A stretch of DNA of 64,000 nucleotides from Cristatella mucedo (Eukaryota > Bryozoa > Phylactolaemata > Cristatellidae): assembly GCA_009760855.2 (NCBI GenBank), contig WPIO01000028.1:1447001-1511000 (forward strand), read 5' to 3'. The first letter of the stretch is position 1; every line of letters starts with the position of its first letter. Of this stretch, positions 1 through 13,200 are shown one piece after another. The position numbers were made by a program, and so were the translations under genes. The notes beneath the pieces are model-generated. The model did not search any database and was not told the DNA's origin. It worked only from the letters and a program-made list of their open reading frames with translations.

Positions 1-186
1 CGACAGTGAACTTATTGAGCTAGGCTGGTAACAAAAAGTCGTTAATATGGGAAATAACAGCAGACTGGACACGGTCTGGTAGATACGATTCAAACTAGGC
101 CGGATCATTACCTGCCAGACTAAATGTTGCTTTTGTTAACTCTGAGAGATAGGGTAGGGTTATCGGTGGTGTCCTAAGCTGCCTGC

Positions 187-705
187 TGGTTGGGCGAGAT
201 TAGGCCTTCAAGGTTTGGTCGCTCACTTTTAGGTCACTTCATTCTTTGGCTCCAGCCTACCTATCAGATCTACTCCCCCACCAGGCTCAGCATCGTACCA
301 CCCGCTTTTCAGAATCTAACTGTTTACCTAAACCTCGTAGAAACTTCAAATCCTTTGGAGACCGTGCATTTAGTTCATATGCTCCCAAAGCCTAGAACTC
401 ACTACCGACTTGCATCACAACATCCACTGACTTGACCACATTTAAAAAGAACTTAAAAACGCACCTATTTAGGACAGCATTTAGTAGATCCCTGTGATTC
501 GTCCTTTATGGGCTTATGCGTGCTGACACTAACTTGCATGCTGACCCTGTGCATGTCACCCTTAACCATGTTATTCTGGTTGTTTATCAAGCATGATACC
601 ACTCACCATTCGTTCGTGTTTCCTTTGCAGCAAATGTAAAGCGCCTACAAAGAGATTGAGTTCTCTGATGGTGCTTTATCAAGTGTATTATTACTATTAA
701 TTTTA
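187..705 (+). mobile_element. LINE family A 3' fragment
   Basis: A 5'-truncated copy of the commonest non-LTR element here. It keeps the region 3' of the reverse transcriptase (peptide blocks like LTFRSLHS and KAWNSLP in better copies) and the 3' tail with paired GCGCC/GGTGC arms, ending in ATT repeats. It lies downstream of GANAB exon 13, inside the gene. Confidence 0.75.
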
Positions 706-1167
706 TCAACACTCCCACCACCATTGCCACCTAGAATGCTATTAGAAAACCACGGTTTCAGTAGTGGGGTGCCAGTCAAATACAGAGTAAAACAACCCTA
801 ACAACCCATTCTTTTAGGTGTTTCATTAGTGACAGGGAACATATTTTCAAGTAGCATAGATAGAAAAAAGAAACTGGGAGACTAGGCGGTAATTTTTTAA
901 GAACCTCTGTATACACAACACTTTTTAAGCACCAATCGAACAACGGCCAATTGGAATGATCCGAGAACACATATAAAGGACAGGAGACGATAAAGAACCT
1001 GCACGTAATCTAAAAAAGATTGGTGAAACTCTGAAAAGGGCGTAGCAAATGATTTTTCCAGAAGATTGATCCCAAACGAAACTGGCATCCTAACTAGGCT
1101 TATGTCGATTAGTCTAAGCAGACAATAGATCGTTTTGCAAGACAAGAGGTACGCTTAAGATCCTTAC

Positions 1168-1264
1168 CCCAGCGCTGTGTTCCAGCAAAAAAAGCTCGCG
1201 ATAGGACAAACGGTCGCTGCACTCCGCCAGAACGGTCGATCAGTCCCTGGGCACTAGCCATGTG
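1168..1264 (-). CDS. GANAB: GANAB coding exon 13 (last exon in window)
   Basis: Encodes HMASAQG and [17 protein letters not shown], directly matching the family block after the nucleophile. Acceptor CTTCTTGTAG, donor GTAAGG. Leaves with 1 base. The next block (AVWTGDNTAEW type) is not found between 1 and 1160, so the gene continues beyond the left edge. Confidence 0.96.
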
Positions 1265-4200
1265 CTACAAGAAGAAACCAGCATAATAACACAATGGTAT
1301 ATATCACTGTAGCATGGCAACAATAGGAGCATCGGTCTTTATAGGAGTCATTGGCAACACGTAGGAAGAAAAATGGGCACTTACCACATATAGTCCATAG
1401 ATGTTATGCACCTCACGGTGCTCCACGCCACCACCATGCTTGGCATCCTTGTGCATAGTAATTTCTGGCCCGTTGAACACCGAAGGCTCATTCATGTCGT
1501 TCCACGTGAACACATTCAGAGTGGTACCTCCATATTCACTGAGAGCAAATTTGCTCGACCAGTAATTGCGCATTTGTGGCAAGGTGAAGTCAGGATAGCT
1601 CGACGAACCTACAAATAAAACCCGAAGCTAAGCTTAACATTACAAGCGCTTCATCTTAGCTTCACTACAGACAAGGCCACGATTGGTGGGACGGATGCTA
1701 TGAAGCAGTGATGTACTAATAGCTGGCAACCCCTCTAAAATAAGACACCAGCCACTTCTAAAATCAGGCACAAAAAGTCACGACATTCTGCTCGGTGCCA
1801 TCCACAACTTGAATATATATAACTTAAAATATACACACCTGGCCAGCACCAGCCATCAAATTCATTGCCGTTCTTGTCTTTTATGAACAAGTCAAGGTCT
1901 CGCACTTCCTTGTAGATTTTGTAGTTCTCGTCACGTTTGATATGTGGATCAACGATAGTGATTAGTTGCCTGCTCCGGGAGGTAAGATTGTGAGTCATTT
2001 CTAGAGGGTTAGGAAATTTGGACTTATCCCAAGTGAAATATCTACAATGGCACAAGACTGCACGGTCAGCAGAGTATACAAACAGTAAGAAATAGGATTC
2101 ATATATAAATGGTCAAAGATTGACAACAATTAGACTATCAATCTAGTGTCATGAAAAAGGGTTACCAGATAGGGCTTGTTGAAGGCAACTTATTCCCATC
2201 AGTGAATGTGCCGTGAGGCTTAAGAAAACAAAACCGACTGCTACCATAGGCCCATCACCACTACAATACCAGTTGAACGGTATGTGCAGCACATATTACA
2301 GAAGCTTGAAACACTGTACCATAGTGCATTCATAACTAAAACACAGCCCCATCAAAACGACATGACATCAAAGGCCATGTGTAATATAGATTCCACTTGG
2401 TTTTTTTTGCCTAAGTTGGCAATGAGCACCGGAAAATGGTACATGCACCCCACATACTGATGAGTACACAACAGGGACGAATCAAGCTAGCGATGATCCT
2501 GCCCCTTCCGAAGGCAGCACACACGCTGCTGTTCATGCATATGATCCACATGCACTCAAATAATGCAGGTACAGCTTTGGATTTAAAAGAGTTCATAAGA
2601 GTGAGCTGTGGATCACAGGAAGGCATCACAATAGATAAAACGCAGATGTCAGAGCAATGTAGGGTTCGCTACACTCGTTCAGGCAGGCCGTCTAGGATGA
2701 AAACACCATTCTTCACAGTAGAAGAGTGGGCCTTGGCAATACGAATTCAAAGCATAATAATAATAATAATACATTTGCATACCACCTTCAGATAACTTAA
2801 TCTCTTTCTACGCACTTTACATAGTATGCATGGTTCTACCTTTTGGTCTCGCGGTGGGGGTGTGTCAGGAAGGTCACCAATGAGACAGCAACTGACTACT
2901 GGTCAGTCAGACGTTACAAGGAACTAAAGGCATTTCTACTATCACAAAGGCTACAGGCCTAAGGCCATTTCATACTGATAATTGACTGGCTTTCAGGTTG
3001 CTTGAAATGGTCGATATAGATAAGCTTAGGGGGGATGACTAACTGCATTTCTCCCCATCTGCAAGAAACCTGGGGTTATACTTAGTTGAGCATGTCAATC
3101 CGTGACAGGCCTGATCCAGTCCAACACAAAATGGCTATTAATGGAGTCACGCTATTAGATTAAACAAGGAGTGCTAACAATGCATCCACTTTAAGGCTTA
3201 TCAGGGGCAGGGTACTTATCGTTGAGTCAGCATAAACCAAGAAAGAGGGAGACAAAAACAGACAGAAGCATTAGCTTCAGGTGCCGGCAAAAGTTAAAGC
3301 CGTAAAGAGGAAAAATACGATGACTAAAACCCAATTAACACAGCCGATTTTCCATCGGTCTTGTCACCTACATCATCACACCCAGTGAGGGAAGTCTGTT
3401 TCTGGACAGAAAACTAAAGCCAGACTGCGGGACTCAAATTCTTTTGAAAACCGAAGAAGCATAGATCAGAAAACCAACCAGACGTGCTTTCAAGAGCCCA
3501 CCTCGGTAAAAGAAATGGCAAGAGGATAGCACTTGTATTATTTGAGGCTTTGCAATGCTAATCCCAGCTTAAGGGACACATTCAATAAGGAATATAAGAA
3601 TGTATTAACAAGGCAGAGGGCGATAAGAGATAAAACCTCTAAGCTGAGCCTGCCGGGTTAGCACACGTGCCATTTCCTACCGAAAATTGCAGCAAACAGC
3701 TAGCCCATAACTACACTGTGGGTGGAACTCTGCCGAAAACCAATCGAATAACGGTGGCCTAATCGTCCATCAGTCTGACCGACAGAAAACCGATGGATGG
3801 AAAACCGACCGTGAAATGAGACTGGCTCGGATATGGCACACCATAAGAATCCAGCATAAATCTGTAGTAAAGTAGTTACCACCAAATCGAGGTGCGGGAG
3901 AAGCAAATTATATTAGAAAATACCTCCCCGAAGTGGGAAATGCGTTTAAAAATGATGCCGAACTACTGTTGGCAAACCTTCACATAGAACGCTAAAGCAC
4001 TTTTGTGTGCACAGTGATATTTCCCAAACATCTAGTTTAGGTGACTTCTCTTTTCAGCCAAGTCTACAGGTGGTGGAATTGCTAATAAGTGAGATGGCAA
4101 AGCTAGGGAGATTTCTGTATTCATGAAAGGACAAAATTAGGAACTGCATTTGGCGGCCTATAACAAGGTATGCAGCTCAACAAAAGGTCCACCAGGATAC

Positions 4201-7200
4201 TCACGTAAGTTGGCACTTAACAGCAAGAAAGTTACGGCTATGTGATAACCACATGCAATATTGGCCGATCGATTAGTTGGAAGATCATCGACGCACACAC
4301 TGTACATGGATGGGTTCTAGCTCACCCGCGACCATTACTCGGACTCTCTCAAGTTTAGGGACAAATATTGACAATGCCATCAGCATTAATCTTAATTGAC
4401 CAACTACTCAGGATATGACAGGCGTCGACATTGAAGATGAATGGGACAAGTACTGAGCCTGGTCGGTGGCTGTCATTTAACTGTTCTTCGAAAAAATAAG
4501 GCGGCCTAAGTGAGCTTCATCACAGTACAGTATCTGCAATGTTGCATCACAGGATAATGTGAGGTGCATAAAGACGATGCCAGATTGCAGATTCGCTTGG
4601 AACAATGACTTAAATGATATGAAATTATGGTCAAGACTTGATCACAGCAGCTACAGCCTGGATGCCACTAAAGGGAATGCTAACAAGATAGGCAACACAA
4701 AAAACAAGTAAAGCATACTGTTAAGTAATTAAAAGCAGGCAAATTTAGATACAAATGTACATAATGACATCTAGTGTAAGAGACTCTAGAAAGACAATGA
4801 ATGGCACACAGTCATGTAGTCACAAAGAAACTGCAATATATTGTTTAGTACAATACCTCTTTCCATCTGTATGCTCGATGTCAAGCCAAATAACATCTAA
4901 GGGAATGTCATGCTTATCAAAGTGCTCGTGCACCGACTGAACATCAGCTTCATCATTGTAATTCCAACGGCTTTGGTGATAGGCAAGCGAAAAGAGCTGA
5001 AATGATATTAGATCCATTAAGCAATGACACGCGTGCATCAAGCAAAATATCTAAGCTTCAGGCCTAAGTAGGAAAAGCTATTAGTGACTTTATTAAAAAC
5101 TACATTGAACGATTATAAAATTCAGCAACTGAAAGCAGCTTTGTCTTTTACGTGTTCACGTCAACGTGCACACTTTGGCAATCATAATCATAGGTGGACA
5201 AGCAGCTTGGGTAAAATCATATACTATACCATGAACAAAACCTCTTGCATACAACAAGAATTTGGACACGACTAAAACTAATGAGACAACAGACAAGCAT
5301 AATAATAATACTAAAAACAATACGAGTAAAACGAAATAAAATTTGATTACATCTTAACCCTACTAGTCTTTCATTTTTTTTTTAAAGATTTAAAGTGTTT
5401 AAGAGGGTACACAGACCACATTGTCACCATGCAACATGAAAGCATACATAATGATATCGCAATTCAGCCGTAAAAGCAAAGATAATAAAAGCAAAGTCGT
5501 CATAAACAAATACTGCCCACAAAATAACACAAAACCTCACCCAAGGCAGGGCACAAAGAGCAGAATGCTTACCGGAGGCAAGGGCGTTGTGCCAGTAATA
5601 ACAGCATACTGTGAGGTCACATCTGCAGGTCGCGGCCCAAGCATGATGAACAAGTCAATGACGCCACTCTCGAAAAACCAATGTGTATCTACTTTTGGTG
5701 TCTCTTTGTTTACAAATAAGGATGCAAGTCTCGAAAAAGCATTCTTGTCTGCAGTACTGGATGCCACATCTATCCATGCCTCCGATGGATTTTGCCAGAA
5801 CACACCCACAGTGTTTTGGTCACTGCAACAGCACAGCATAGCATAGGTGAGGCTAGTTCATTAACAACTAGCAGCTGACAAACGAGGTCCAAGCTACTTT
5901 ATCAAAGCAGAAAAACCAAGCAAATACCCAGTAACTATTTTCTTCGAAGCATTACTAATAATACATTTGTTTTGTGCCCTCATAGAACCGAATCTCTTTC
6001 TAGGCACTTTACAGATGCTGTATAGAAAGTATTACCAAATGATTGGTGGTAACATCCACAAGCACCAGACACAGTGTAAGCAGGTACATGTGCACGAAGG
6101 ACGAATCATAATCTATTCCTTTAATAGATTGCATTAAGAAGTAGGGCTTAGCCTTACTGGTCTAGGATCCACAAAGGAACGTTGGCAGGTATCTAAAGTA
6201 ACAATCCAAGCAGTAGGCCAAAGCACTGAACTCAGCAGCCCCTTTCACGTAGCCCAGAGGAGGCTGCTGGCCCGGTCTGTAAGTACATGCATGTAAATTA
6301 GTGCACCACAAGCATAAAAAGGTTACTTGTGGTAAGCAGATACATGTAAGAATAAAAGATTCAGGATGTAATGTAATGTAATGTATCTCCATCTGTAACT
6401 CCACGAAGACTATGTGGGTGCTACGAAGGGAAGTTTTGTATAGCACACTCACACCTATGTGGCTTTCGGTACGCATTCGGTAGCCAACAGACTTCATCTC
6501 ACGCAATAAAGAGAAAGTGGGAAGCACAGCCGAGTCAGGAGAGCAGTTGAGGTAGTGAGTGGCATGAAAGTAGTAGTTCAGAACCACTGGAAAGGATGAG
6601 CCATAGTCGGCAGCAAGAGAGTAGTTGTCGTTGCATAAGAAACATGGAAGCGAGTTCCACAATCCAGGACCTGCAGAGCCTAAAGCCTCTGTCCCCAATG
6701 GTCTTTAAGCAGAGGAACGGAACAGCTAATTTATTGTCCATACAGGACCTGAGGAGGCTGCAATTGGTGCAGCTGTTCAACTAGGTATGGAGGAGCTAAA
6801 CCGCAGTGGGCGTTGTGGGTCAGCGTTAGAACTTTGCTCTCTATCCGTTGATCAACCGGCAGCGATCCTCGCTCTTTTAGCAAAGGAAACATGTGGTCAA
6901 ACCTCTGGGACTTGAAAACTAGCCTTGCAGTTATATTCATTGCCATTTGTAGTGGTTTAGTTGCCTTTTTTGGTAGCCCAGCCGAAAGGGAGTTACAATA
7001 ATCAAGCCGAGACAGAACTACGGAGCTACCAACCGCCATAAAGCATTTCAGCTCACACATCGCATGGGGCCCAGATTTTTGTTATAGCTCTTCATTAATG
7101 GCTAATAATCCAATAGATAGCTGGCTCTCAAGTCAAGACGTGTAAGCAGCTGATAAAAAGTGTGCAGAGGAAAGTAGCAGCAATTGAGAGGCAGCATGTA

Positions 7201-10200
7201 TGAAAAGATGCTCTTTCGTGACGTTAATCACTCTAGCCAATCACTGAAAACGGTATTTGAAGGCAAAATCAGCAACACAGTTGAGGCATTGGATGAATGG
7301 AATTATACAGGTTCCTACATTGATATATCTAAAAGCAGCCCGCTGTATAGCTGATGACGATTATATTCGGCTAGACCGCTCAAGAAAAGTAACTTTTGAT
7401 AAAAAACTTCACAGTTGACCATAGTCAACCCACACAAAAAAGCTACGGACAGACAGCTTTATCTGAAAATAGACGAGTAGAGCAAGGAAGCAATGGTGAG
7501 AAACAGCATTTCAGAGCTGGACACATACTTATGTGCAAACATGACGGGTACCGAGCCATAAAGTGCCATTGGGTTGTTGAGTTCATATTCAAAGACATCA
7601 AGGTTGTATAGCCTATAAGGATCTGTGTCCCTGCAAGAGACAATCATCGGGACAATGCTCAAAAATCCAATGCAAGACTAGCTGCAGACTGCAAATAATG
7701 GAGTTAGCAGCAACATTAAGATATCTGTAAGTCACATGCAAATTACTTAATCTGTCTCTCGGGTTCATCTCATTAAAAAGCAGTCGAATGCTCGATAGTC
7801 TATCTCGACACTGTATCTATATACAAAAATTAGAGCAGCTTACCTGGTTGATTTTAGAGCAAATGAATCCGCATGTTCTGGAATACCGTATACGTGTTCA
7901 AATCCGACAAACGCTATATCAAGGCCGACTGACGATGGGCCTGGTGGAAACAAAACATGAGCTTGTTAAACCACGGCAACAGTGACAGTTGCATGTAAAC
8001 GATAAATACCCAACAGAGTAGCTGTGCCAGAGGGAAACAATGAAACACATTGGCTCAGCTCGGCAAGGAAGACAGCAATAGCTGTCCAGCATCAAACAGC
8101 CAACCTGCCTGTCGAGCTTGGGCTCCACATTTTCTGGCCGAACGCTCCTCACCTCACGGCAACCCAGCCACACACCTTGTAAAGTGCAAGGCACCAAGTC
8201 CCAGGGGATTTTTTGCGTGCACAACGAGGAATCGAAACAGCATAGTGCATAGATACTCTGACTTTAGCGTAACAACAAAAGCTAGCAACACACATTGGCT
8301 GTCGAATATTGACCGAACAGTGCTGATGGAATTTGATTGGAGGTCCTTACTTTTAGCGATAGAATAGCGTTAGAGGCAATCATGCATTTGCAGTGGGCAG
8401 TAAGGGATTGCATGCTTCAGGACTTGACCTACGACCAAGTTAATGAAGTGTGAGCCCATTACCTCTGCAGCTAAATCTAAGGAGTGAACAGCTGACTCAG
8501 TATCATGAGAGAATTTGAGGGCATCAGACAGCTAAAGCTGACAAGGCTGTCAGCTAGGTACGACCGAGCTAATGTGTTGCAGGCTACAAAGAGCCACGGA
8601 GTTAATGCAATCTTTAGTTAACCATTGTGGTAACTAGTCCCTAATCTGAGACAATGATCGAATGCGACAAGTGGCTATGGAAGCACTTTTCCATCAAACG
8701 CTTAACCACCAAGCAGGCATTAGGACTATGGTCCTCCGACCATGGTCTCAGTATGGCAGCCCCCCGAATAAGAGTGTGAAGTCATTTAATCCAGCAGGAC
8801 ATTTTCGAGTTTCCCATAATGAGAAGATCAGCTTGTCATTTAGCTTAAAGAAACTGAGCGACACCCATAAGCAAATTACTGCTAGTCGTCGTTAAGTTGA
8901 TCAATAACCACAGCCCATCCAGAGGGCTTAAATGACAGGTTTAGTGGGTTAGCATGGAAATACAAGTGAAAGCCGATGCCGTAGGCTTGAATTACACTTT
9001 CAGAGGCATTTTAAAATTGAGAACAGCGATGGATTGAGATCACATTCATTTGAACTCCATAGGTACCAGGTCCACTAGATGAGACAAGACCGACTAGTCA
9101 CGATCGGGCCTATATGATTCATACCACACCAGGGCCTTATTAGGATTAGTAGAACAAGCATCAGGATCTTGACCAATAGCATCGAGTGAGAGACCAATGA
9201 TCATGACCAATAGCATCGAGTCGAAAGTGCTCGAAGGTTGCACAGGATCAAGGCATTAACCTAAAGGCCTCTTCATAGCTACCTACGACAGTATCAGTCA
9301 CACAGAGCTGCATCGGTGGAATAGTTTTGGCTGATGTAAAAAGCTTGCTTACTTCCTTGCTTACTGCAAGTAAGATTACCACAATCAGTCTCATCCACAA
9401 AAGCAAAAGGATAGCTAACACAATCACACAAACTTTGGCTAGTCGGAGTACAATCTTATGCAGTTAGTTTCGAAAATGAAAGGGTGAAGAACGTGACGTT
9501 CTTAGCCATTACACTCCCAGTGTTCGTTAACGATGAACATTTTCAGCAGCTCACCAACAGGAGGCATGGCTGAAGAGACCACCAGGGGTATGGCAGCAAT
9601 AATGTAGGCTTAGTAACTGCAGAAGATAAGTTTTTTTATTTGATATAGTGTGCCTGGTAATGCAGTAGCAATTCAGTGGGCAAAAAAGTAGCAGCAGATG
9701 CTTGACCATCAGCAACGAGCACTTTCGAAGCTCATCAGGCTTTGGATTTTGCAATCCGAGCTAGCAGCTAGAAAAGAGTTTAGCACTGCAGGGCCTAATA
9801 AAATATAAAAAGTGGACTGTGAAATCTAACCCAACATCAGGGCTACACAAAATGCAAGCATCCCGACCGGGCGGTTCTTAGAAAAAAACAGCAGTAAAAA
9901 ATGCACAATCGAAGCGCAATAAATAAGCACCCACCGTTGGGCTTGGAGTCCGTGTGGGTCTTAAAGGTTTCTTCCCACATGCCAGGCTCCTCCTGTGGCT
10001 CTTCAGCAGGTGCAGGCACAGCAGCAGCTGTATTCTCAGCAGTAGGTGCCTCTACGGCACCATCGGCCTGCTGCATGAAAGCCAGTCATTGTCATCGAAA
10101 TGCTAGCATACGATTGGAAGCCAGTGTGAAACCCAAGTGCCAAGACACCAATCGGACATACCACTCGTGCTGCCAAACAGAGTCGAACAAGATAAGAAAT

Positions 10201-13200
10201 GAAGAAAGGAATGAAGCTGCTACAGATAAGGCCATGGCCATGCTATAGCAGTGACAGGAGAAATCAAGCCCAACTAGCCGTCATGCAGCCATGCTTTCAG
10301 CATCGTCTAACCTGATCATTGCCTGCACCACCGTCTTCCATCACGCTAGCTTCCTTGGGCTCCTCAGTAGTCACTGCTCTGAAAGGTGCGGAAAGCCACG
10401 ATAAAACATTAGAGCCAAGACTAGAGACCGTCGCCTGCACGTTCGTCACTGTTTTTCGAACGAAGCCCCTAAAAAAAAATTAAGATTAATATATGGAGTA
10501 GACGAGATCACGAAGACTTAACAGATGCAGCTGACGTGTGCACTGAGATTTGCAGGGAAAATGCCCCCCCCACCCTAAACTGCCGTTAGGTAACCGAAGG
10601 TGACGTGGCATGCTAGCATTGAGTGCCAGCGGCAGACTTTGGTAGCAACAGTACTACCCACAGCCATGGGATGGTAACGGTGCACAGCACCATATGGCAA
10701 GGAAAACAAACGTTGAAAAAGCATTTCTAGCAATCAAATCATGGAGGAGCAACATCAGATTGACGAATAGTCAAAGGACAAATCTGCTACAAACTCCATT
10801 CTGCCAGTGAAGCAAGTGAAAATAAAAAAACAGGGTACAACTGAAACTGAGTATACTCACGCCTTCTGTCTATAGTGCTCGAAGTTCATCCTTCTGCGAG
10901 AGTTCAAGCTGACGAGTGGCTGGTTGTTAATGGCAAACTCCACAGCAAAAGGCTTCGACTGTACTGCGACAGTCACATCACCAGAAGTAACAGTCACACC
11001 GAGATCATCTTTGTTCTCGATCTTGGCCCTGCAGCAAGGTAAGCAGGCAGCAGAACCACAGCAAGCTAGAAAAAAGGTTTGGCAAAAAATCCGTGCAAAA
11101 TCGGTAGGTCTCCTTAACAAAATACCTGCTCTTGTCCAGCAGTGGCAGCACCACATCCCCTGCAGGCACTTCGTATCTGCTGCGAATAGGATTGAGCTCA
11201 GTGACATGAAGACGGGCAACGTTATTTGTATAAGTGGTGAGAACTGCCTGCAGCCGAACTCCTGTTTGAGTGTTAAGCAGCTGTAAGTGCACTTCTCCGT
11301 CTTCAATGCTTAGCGAGTCTAAGACAGCCACGTATGGACTGCTTCCATCCTGGATCGCTCGATTGCGCCTGTGCAGCAAAGCGGTCAAACGCAGGCAAAC
11401 TATCAGAGCATGTCGAGTAGCTACGAATAGATTAGGCTTAACCGTGCAGAAGCACAAGGCAATGCAGCCCAATCAACTTACTTGCAGAATCCACTGTCGC
11501 TGCAGGTCTTGAAGTTTGTTCTCTCAACACCGGCCACGAACAGGACACACAACAACACAGCTAGGAAATGGTTTGTCTTTGGCACGCTGCAAAATGAGAT
11601 ACATGATGGAACTACAATGTGCAGTTCAAGGGTAACTGCACAGCAGCCACGATCCAATATACCCATATTTCGAAAGGTTTAGAAAAGCCCAAGCTTGAAT
11701 GCCGCCACTGGAGGAGCAAGCAGTAGAAACTCAGCGAGCCAGACAAGGAATTTAAGCTGGTTTCTCTTGATTATGGTCAAGTGAAGATAGGACAGATTGA
11801 TAACTAATGATGCTTTAGGCATAATTTCAGCACCTGTTCATGCTCAAAGCCAGCAGGCTACTACTGGGAAGCTAGTTGGTAGGCATACGATCAGGCATCG
11901 ACTAGGTGAATAAGCTAAGTTGGTTTGGAATGCAAAAAGACCTTAGCACTGACACAGATGCCGACATGGTTATAGAGACTCATATCGTCGGAGCACTTGC
12001 ATGAGAGAAATGCCCAGCACATTTCTACTGGCAGGGTCGTGCCCCCCCACACCAGCAAGGAGCCGTGCTAACTGCCTCAGCTGTGCCAGCGCCAACTGCT
12101 GAGGGTCTCCCGGCCACTATGCCAGTGAATGTTCGGCAGCTCCGAGGGACCGAAGCAGCAAGGCGGCAGTGGGTGCGGCATCCCACCGACCGGCCTGGTC
12201 TGCCCCTCCGAATATGGAGGAATCTGTCCTGCCACTTACTCACTGGCTGCCCTGCTGTCGGCATCGCCTGTCCTGGCTGCGCAGGTCCTCCTTGCCAAGG
12301 TCCAGGCTTCACCGGCACTGGCCCTCACTCTGTCGGCCCCCATGACGGCTTCGGCTCCAGTGCTTCGCTCGGCCATGCCGACTATCAACCTGGCGGTGTC
12401 CTTTGGTTTATCACTCGGTGATCTTGAAGTCTGCAGCATCGTCCTCCCCGGCAGGCTTTTCGGTGAGCCCTCAGCACTCTCCCATGCCCGGGCACCGAGC
12501 CGGTTGCTACCCTCCCCCCTTGTTCTCCTCCCAGGCTAGGGGAAAACAAGGGCTGTTTATAGACACACCCCCTCCGGCTCAGGGGCCTCTCTCCCTCTCT
12601 GCCCCCCCCCCGACTGCTCCCCTGGCGAGGACCATACAGCAAAACGAACCCTGGCCCGAAACTCAACTCAACTGAGGGCACGACACTTATCATGTGGCGT
12701 AAGTGCAAAACCAAAGAATAGAAAACATCACCGGCCATTTCTCAGCTCTTACCAACACAACACCAGCAGTGGCTGACACGTGCTGGTGGCTGAAGACAGT
12801 AAGCAGCAGGAGTCCTAGCCAGAAATAAGCAAAGCAGAACTGGCACCAAATAGGAGATTTCGGCTTAATATCCAACTGTGAAGCTGCCCCAACAGATGGT
12901 GGAGCAGAAGGCGATGCATCCAGGTTCAAGAGGTCAGTGAGAGACCATAATAAATAACTAGAACTGCTTTGCCTCCTAGAAGCCCCCCCCCAAAGAAACC
13001 GAACCAGTCTGACACTAGTAACTTGGTAGCCACAAAGCCACATCGAGCCAGTCACAGAATGGTAAAAAAAGCTAGCGATGAAGCTATCCACGAGCCTTAA
13101 CATAAGTCCACCAGGCTCGACAGCAGAGCCTTCCATCTACAGAAACTGGCACCACCGTGGAGATCCACCGGACAAGACCGAGGTTTTCGTGTAACATAAA

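Noticed and set aside
12690..13136. Minus-strand 148-codon hydrophobic frame inside GANAB intron 1
   Set aside because: A GTAAGA occurs in it, but there is no matching start, domain or phase partner; kept as intron.
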